DNA from: Nitriliruptoraceae bacterium
GTDB taxonomy: Bacteria > Actinomycetota > Nitriliruptoria > Nitriliruptorales > Nitriliruptoraceae
Direction of reading: 5' to 3'
Length of the DNA: 17,573 nucleotides
Assembly: GCA_007117945.1 (NCBI GenBank)
Contig: SKTN01000215.1
Coordinates: forward strand, 1 to 17,573
Part shown: positions 13,790 to 17,573 of the stretch, piece after piece
Layout of the letters: every line of letters starts with the position of its first letter
Position numbering within the stretch: position 1 is the first letter of the stretch
Notes under the pieces: model-generated
The model's input: the letters and a program-made list of their open reading frames with translations, nothing else
Database searches by the model: none
What the model was told of the DNA's origin: nothing
Program-made: the position numbers and the translations under genes

Positions 13790-15676
13790 CGCGCCGACGG
13801 GCAGCCAGATCACCACCCGGGTACCACCCAGGGACGAGTCCTCGATCCGGATCTGCCCACCGTGACGCTCGATGGCACGCGCTGCGATCGGCAGGCCGAG
13901 GCCCGTGCCCAGGGTCCTGCTCGCGCCCTCCCCCCGGAAGAACAGCTCGAGCACGTGCTCACGCTCCTGTGCCGGGATGCCGATCCCGGCGTCCTCGATC
14001 CACAGCTCGATGCCGTCGGAGGTCGGGGCGCTGGTGACGACCACGCGCGGTGGTGTGCCCGGCGCGTGGTAGGTGACCGCGTTCGAGAGCAGGTTCTGCA
14101 GGACGTGTCCGAGGAGGATGGGGTCGCCGGGGACGGTCGGGAGCGCTGCGCGTTCGACGACCTCCGTGATCCCGAGGTCCTGCGCGGCCTGGTCGACCAC
14201 CTCCTCGAGGTTGACGGGTCGACGGTGGAGCTCGGCCCCATGGGCCCTGAGCAGGGTGAGCAGGTCCGTGATGTTGCCCTGCATCCTGAGCGCGGCACCC
14301 CGTGCGCGTTCCAGCAGGTCCGCCCGCTGCGCCTCGTCCGTCACACGATCCCCGGTCACCAGGTCCAACATGCCGCGGATGGTGGTCAGCGGGTTCTTCA
14401 GATCGTGTGCCATGGCGTGGGTCAGGACCTCCAGGTCCTGGTAGCGCTGCTCCCGCTCGCGGGCACCCTGTGCGAGGGTGTCCGCCATACGGTTCACCCC
14501 TGCGGCCAGGTCGCCGAGCTCGCCCGGCCCGCTCGGGTCGGCGCGGGCATCCAGGTCCCCGGCACCGATGGCACGCACCGTCTGCGAGAGGCGGATGATC
14601 GGCCCCGTGAGCCGACGACCGAGGAAGACCGCTGCCACCGCCGCGAGCACCGCGACGCCGATCGCTGCGACGGCGAGCGCCAGCACGGAGGGACGCACGG
14701 GTGCGAGCAGGTCGTCTCGTGGCACGGTGACCAGCACCAGCCACCCGGTGGAGCGCACCTCCCGGCCCGCGGCCAGCAGCGCCACCCCCTCGCTGTCGCT
14801 GCCCCGGAGGGGCGTGTCCGGGTCGGATCGCAGCGCGGTCGCCAGCGCGGTCAGCCCGCCGGTCGCAGCCACCGCCGCGGCGCCGTCCGCCCCGCACTCG
14901 GAGCCCACCGCCTGGGCACCGGCGAGCAGGGGCAGGAGTCCGTCACGATCGTCCGGTCGGAAGCCGCAGGTCCGGGCCCCTGCGGTGTCGATGGGACCGA
15001 ACAGGACCTGTTCCACGGGCCTGGTGTCGAACTCGACCACCGCTGCACCGAGGACGCGACCCTCGAGGTGGAGCGGGGTCACCGCCAGCCAGCGGTCACG
15101 ATCGTCGAGCGTGGCGATGGCGGACCACACCGCCGTCGGCTGGTCGAGATCGATCGCGGTCAGCCCGAGGATCTGCGGCCCGGCGGCGAGCTCCTCGGGG
15201 CCGGCGAGCACGGCACCCTCGGTGTCCACCAGCGCGACGGCCACCACCTCCGAGGTGGCGGCGACGATGTCGGTGAGGATGTCGCCGATCCGACCGAGGT
15301 CGGCGGTGTCACCGTCGATCACCGCAGCCATGTCCCGGCGCAGCTGCGTCCGACTGGCGATCAGGCGGGTGTGGGTCCGCGTCGACGCGGCGATCAGCTC
15401 GAGGCGTCCCGCCTGCGCCTCGGCCAGGAGGCGCAGGTCCGTGGTGGCCCGGTCGGTCAGGGCACGTTGCAGGCCGACGACCGCCAGGGTGCCGACCAGG
15501 GCCACGGGCAGCACGGCGGTGAGGACCAGCGCGACGATGGTCGCCCACGCCAGGCTGTGCCGCCCTCGCTGTCCCCCCAGGATCGAAGCCTCCACCGGCC
15601 CACTCTCGTCGTTGCATCGTCCTCCACGGTCACGGGCATCGCGCGAGCTCGCGACGTTGCGTCGCACGGTGACCAC
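13769..15676 (-). CDS. Membrane sensor histidine kinase, orphan in this window
   Basis: The 635 residues show, in order: helix 1 (about 43-70), an outside sensor region (about 71-325, Cache-like, with VVAVALVDTEGAVLAG), helix 2 (331-353), HAMP (about 354-406), HisKA with phospho-acceptor H424 in AHDLKNPLTTIRG, and a HATPase domain. The ATPase has an N-box (N528/N532, QNLLSNAVTYH), a G1 box (EDAGIGIP, D562), an F-box (LFFRGEG) and a G2 box (GTGLGLP). It should autophosphorylate and signal to a response regulator, but none is encoded nearby. Cys237 and Cys261 in the sensor could form a disulfide. The start is uncertain: the GTG at 15676 has no SD site, and an in-frame GTG 27 codons later (VEASILGG, just before helix 1) is possible. 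Its 3' end overlaps the MetS-like gene. Confidence 0.88.
   Translation of the reverse strand: MVTVRRNVASSRDARDRGGRCNDESGPVEASILGGQRGRHSLAWATIVALVLTAVLPVALVGTLAVVGLQRALTDRATTDLRLLAEAQAGRLELIAASTRTHTRLIASRTQLRRDMAAVIDGDTADLGRIGDILTDIVAATSEVVAVALVDTEGAVLAGPEELAAGPQILGLTAIDLDQPTAVWSAIATLDDRDRWLAVTPLHLEGRVLGAAVVEFDTRPVEQVLFGPIDTAGARTCGFRPDDRDGLLPLLAGAQAVGSECGADGAAAVAATGGLTALATALRSDPDTPLRGSDSEGVALLAAGREVRSTGWLVLVTVPRDDLLAPVRPSVLALAVAAIGVAVLAAVAAVFLGRRLTGPIIRLSQTVRAIGAGDLDARADPSGPGELGDLAAGVNRMADTLAQGAREREQRYQDLEVLTHAMAHDLKNPLTTIRGMLDLVTGDRVTDEAQRADLLERARGAALRMQGNITDLLTLLRAHGAELHRRPVNLEEVVDQAAQDLGITEVVERAALPTVPGDPILLGHVLQNLLSNAVTYHAPGTPPRVVVTSAPTSDGIELWIEDAGIGIPAQEREHVLELFFRGEGASRTLGTGLGLPIAARAIERHGGQIRIEDSSLGGTRVVIWLPVGASAPTGA
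13775..13802. terminator. 12-bp hairpin, bidirectional terminator inside two gene ends
   Basis: GCCCGTCGGCGC (13775-13786) pairs perfectly with GCGCCGACGGGC (13791-13802) around the loop TGAC. It lies where the symporter/MetS transcript and the kinase transcript converge, in the overlap of their coding ends. The MetS-like stop codon TGA (13787-13789) is in the loop. There is no T-tract, as usual in this GC-rich setting. Confidence 0.65.
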
Positions 15677-15768
15677 AGCTTGTCGCTGGGTCGGTCATCC
15701 GCGCTAGGGGAGAACGGCCGCCGCGTGGCGGAACGGACCCGGCCCCGGAGCCCGGCACCGTCAGGGGT

Positions 15769-15787
15769 TACCTTGCGGCCCCGCAAC
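15769..15787 (+). promoter_or_regulatory. Candidate -10 and small inverted repeat before miaB
   Basis: TACCTT (15769-15774) fits TAnnnT and is 38 nt before the miaB start; no -35 box is clear. TTGCGG-CC-CCGCAA (15774-15787) is a perfect 6-bp inverted repeat at the expected start of transcription and might be an operator. Both are weak pattern calls. Confidence 0.3.
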
Positions 15788-15812
15788 CCCGCGATCGCCG
15801 GAGTCACCCAGG

Positions 15813-17300
15813 ATGCCGCGCCGCTACCACATCCGGACCTTCGGGTGCCAGATGAACGAGCACGACTCCGGTCGGGCCGCCGGGCTCCTCGAGAGCCTTG
15901 GCTACCGGGCCGCCGCCTCCCCCGAGGAGGCCGACCTCGTCCTGCTCAACACCTGTGCCGTGCGTGAGAACGCCGACAACCGCCTCTACGGCACCCTCGG
16001 CCACCTCAAGGCCACCAAGGACGCGCGGCGTGCCGCGGGGGAGGACCTCACCATCGTGGTGGGTGGGTGCCTCGCCCAGAAGGACGGCGACACCGTCGCC
16101 CAACGCGCCCCCTGGGTCGACGTGGTCTACGGCACCCACAACCTGCCCGCGCTGCCCGCACTCCTCGCTGAGGCGGACTCGGCTGCCGTGCCCGTGGTGG
16201 AGCTGGTCGAGCAGCTCGAGACCTTCCCCTCCGCGCTGCCCGCCAAGCGCGAGGTGCGCCACCACGCGTGGGTGTCGATCTCCGTGGGCTGCGACAACAG
16301 CTGCACCTTCTGCATCGTGCCGAGCCTGCGCGGCCGGGAGCGCTCGCGCCGGCCCGGCGAGATCCTGCACGAGGTGCACCAGCTCGTCGCGGACGGGGTC
16401 GTCGAGGTCACCCTGCTCGGCCAGAACGTCAACTCCTACGGACGTGACCTGGCCGGCGCCAGCCGGTTCGCCGAGCTGCTCCGCGAGCTGGGTGAGGTCC
16501 CCGGCCTCGAGCGTGTCCGGTTCACCTCCCCGCACCCCCGCGACTTCACCGAGGAGGTGCTGGAGGCGATGGCGGCCACACCCAACGTCATGCCGCACCT
16601 CCACCTGCCGCTGCAGTCCGGCTCCGACCGCGTGCTGCGGCTGATGCGTCGCTCCTACCGCCGCCGCCGCTACCTGCGACTGGTGGAGCGCACCCGACAG
16701 CTGCTGCCGGACGCGGCGCTGACCACCGACATCATCGTGGGCTTCCCCGGCGAGACCGAGGAGGACTTCCAGGCCACCCTCGAGGTGGTGGACGCCGTGC
16801 GGTTCGACCAGGCCTTCACCTTCCAGTACTCCCCGCGGCCCGGTACCCCCGCGGCCGAACTCGTGGACGAGTTCGTCCCACCCGAGGTGGTCACCGAGCG
16901 CTACGGCCGCCTCGAGCCCATGGTCCGGGCGCACTCCCGCGAACGGCATGACGCGCTGGTCGGCACCCACCAGGAGCTGCTGCTGGAGTCGCCCTCGAAG
17001 AGCGACGCGAGCCGGTGGTCGGGCCGCACACGGGGCAACCACCTCGTCCACCTGCCCGCGGCAGCGGTTGCCCCCGGCACACCACCGGCCTACGCGCCTG
17101 GGGACCTGGTCATCGCCGAGGTGGTCGAGGCGGCGACCAACTACGCGCTGGCCGCGGCGCCGAGCAACGTCCGCACCACCGCGGCCGGGCGGGCCACGGC
17201 GCAGGCGATGGCCGACGGTCAGGGGTGGCGCACCGCAGCGGTCACACCGGGGGTGGGCACGGGCCGGCAGCTGCCCGTCGTCGGGGCACCGGCAGGCTGA
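15813..17300 (+). CDS. miaB: tRNA-2-methylthio-N6-dimethylallyladenosine synthase MiaB
   Basis: MiaB adds a methylthio group to i6A37 of tRNAs that read U-starting codons, using two 4Fe-4S clusters. The UPF0004 domain carries its three cysteines in TFGCQMNEHDS, NTCAVRENA and GGCLAQKDG. The radical-SAM motif is C160/C164/C167 in CDNSCTFCIVPSLRG, followed by LPLQSGSDRVL and IVGFPGETEEDF. The TRAM domain lies at about 375-450. The QMNEHDS and LQSGS forms identify MiaB rather than RimO. At 495 residues it has an Ala/Thr/Gly-rich C-terminal tail of about 45 residues beyond TRAM. The ATG at 15813 has GGAG 9 nt upstream. miaA, its usual partner, is not in the window. It is transcribed divergently from the kinase. 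Confidence 0.95.
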   Translation: MPRRYHIRTFGCQMNEHDSGRAAGLLESLGYRAAASPEEADLVLLNTCAVRENADNRLYGTLGHLKATKDARRAAGEDLTIVVGGCLAQKDGDTVAQRAPWVDVVYGTHNLPALPALLAEADSAAVPVVELVEQLETFPSALPAKREVRHHAWVSISVGCDNSCTFCIVPSLRGRERSRRPGEILHEVHQLVADGVVEVTLLGQNVNSYGRDLAGASRFAELLRELGEVPGLERVRFTSPHPRDFTEEVLEAMAATPNVMPHLHLPLQSGSDRVLRLMRRSYRRRRYLRLVERTRQLLPDAALTTDIIVGFPGETEEDFQATLEVVDAVRFDQAFTFQYSPRPGTPAAELVDEFVPPEVVTERYGRLEPMVRAHSRERHDALVGTHQELLLESPSKSDASRWSGRTRGNHLVHLPAAAVAPGTPPAYAPGDLVIAEVVEAATNYALAAAPSNVRTTAAGRATAQAMADGQGWRTAAVTPGVGTGRQLPVVGAPAG

Positions 17301-17367
17301 GCCGGTCATACACGGGCGGGACGGCGCCGAAGACCGTTCGTGATGAGGCGGGGCCATCGACCCCGTT

Positions 17368-17390
17368 CGGTGGCCGACCGAGTGCCACCG
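17368..17390 (+). terminator. Possible miaB terminator hairpin
   Basis: CGGTGGC (17368-17374) pairs with GCCACCG (17384-17390) around a 9-nt loop, 67 nt after the miaB stop and before the next gene. No T-tract follows. The stem is short for so GC-rich a sequence, so this is only a candidate. Confidence 0.3.
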
Positions 17391-17454
17391 GGTCCGCAGC
17401 GCGGAGGCTCAGGACGCATCACGGCCCCCACCCATCGTCCGAAGGATGCCCGCC

Positions 17455-17573
17455 GTGTTGTGGAACCTCGAGAACGTCGTCGAGTTCACCCCCGCCCAGT
17501 TCGATCTCATCTCGACCGTGCTGACGATCGGGTACGCCGCCCACTTCGCGGGTCTGGCGTACTTCATCCTCAC
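17455..17573 (+). CDS. N-terminus of a probable microbial rhodopsin, cut by window
   Basis: Only about 39 codons are present and the frame runs off the right edge. The pattern is a short lead (LWNLENVVEF), then TPAQFDLISTVLTIGYAAHF and a hydrophobic run to AYFIL. A Q-F/Y-D/E-L motif leading into the first helix is typical of helix A in type-1 (bacteriorhodopsin/proteorhodopsin-like) proteins. If right, it would be a retinal-binding light-driven pump or sensor. The retinal lysine (helix G) and the pump motif (helix C) are outside the window, so neither class nor function can be decided. The GTG at 17455 has AAGGA 8 nt upstream; the ATG at 17446, in the same frame, overlaps that site and would add three residues. 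Any other multi-helix membrane protein remains possible. Confidence 0.5.
   Translation, partial: MLWNLENVVEFTPAQFDLISTVLTIGYAAHFAGLAYFIL

Noticed and set aside
15309..15617. A frameshifted start of the kinase from an ATG after GGAGG (minus strand, near 15617)
   Set aside because: The site looks good, but its frame encodes only Arg/Pro/Gly-rich sequence, while the other frame gives an intact helix 1 and sensor; no frameshift is needed.
13862..15967. A 701-codon plus-strand frame opposite the histidine kinase
   Set aside because: The minus-strand kinase shows every expected motif in order; this frame is its antisense shadow and even runs into miaB.
1..17573. CRISPR arrays, insertion sequences, attachment sites
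   Set aside because: I saw no regularly spaced repeats, transposase or integrase genes, or terminal repeats; the repeats present are short hairpins or microsatellite-like.

Overview
The window is very GC-rich (third codon positions are almost all G or C, and GTG starts are common) and carries a housekeeping gene order typical of Actinomycetota: ftsK, rimO, pgsA, cinA, recA, recX and miaB close together. A LexA operator of the Gram-positive/actinobacterial type (CGAAC-N4-GTTCG) lies in front of recA, which agrees. The long acidic linkers on exported or membrane proteins, a Na+-coupled amino-acid transporter and a probable microbial rhodopsin at the right edge suggest a salt-exposed or aquatic actinobacterium, possibly of the Nitriliruptoria/Euzebya type. 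That placement is inference.

Layout: (1) 1-2571, the 3' part of ftsK; its reading frame is open to the left edge, so the true start is outside the window. (2) 2572-2997, a non-coding gap with a perfect 17-bp inverted repeat, ending at a small minus-strand gene for a secreted or membrane-anchored acidic protein (2998-3300). (3) 3500-4372, a RodZ-like HTH/membrane protein, followed by a tightly packed plus-strand cluster rimO-pgsA-cinA-thpR (4442-8619) whose genes overlap by 4-8 nt. (4) 8622-9353, a minus-strand DEDDh exonuclease that meets thpR tail to tail with 2 nt between the stop codons. (5) 9354-9900, a 547-nt divergent region with a row of stem-loops (9471-9557), a LexA-regulated promoter (9708-9736) and a long recA leader. 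(6) recA-recX (9901-11654). (7) A small three-helix membrane protein (11746-12036), an NSS-family Na+/amino-acid symporter (12141-13682) and, overlapping its stop, a 36-codon gene for a MetS-like small subunit (13679-13789). (8) A minus-strand membrane sensor histidine kinase (13769-15676) whose 3' end overlaps the MetS-like gene through a shared 12-bp hairpin. (9) miaB (15813-17300). (10) The first ~40 codons of a membrane protein that looks like helix A of a microbial rhodopsin (17455-17573, cut by the window).

Functional themes: chromosome segregation and cell shape (FtsK, RodZ-like), radical-SAM methylthiolation of ribosomal protein S12 and of tRNA (RimO, MiaB), phospholipid synthesis (PgsA), nucleotide/NAD and RNA repair (CinA, ThpR), recombination and SOS (RecA, RecX, DnaQ-like exonuclease), and amino-acid import with one orphan sensor kinase. 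There are no mobile elements, CRISPR arrays, rRNA or tRNA genes that I can support. Most genes are ordinary core genes. The parts most worth a second look are the unannotatably small MetS-like gene with its stop codon in a terminator loop, the stem-loop row between the exonuclease and recA, the long palindrome after ftsK, and the truncated rhodopsin candidate.
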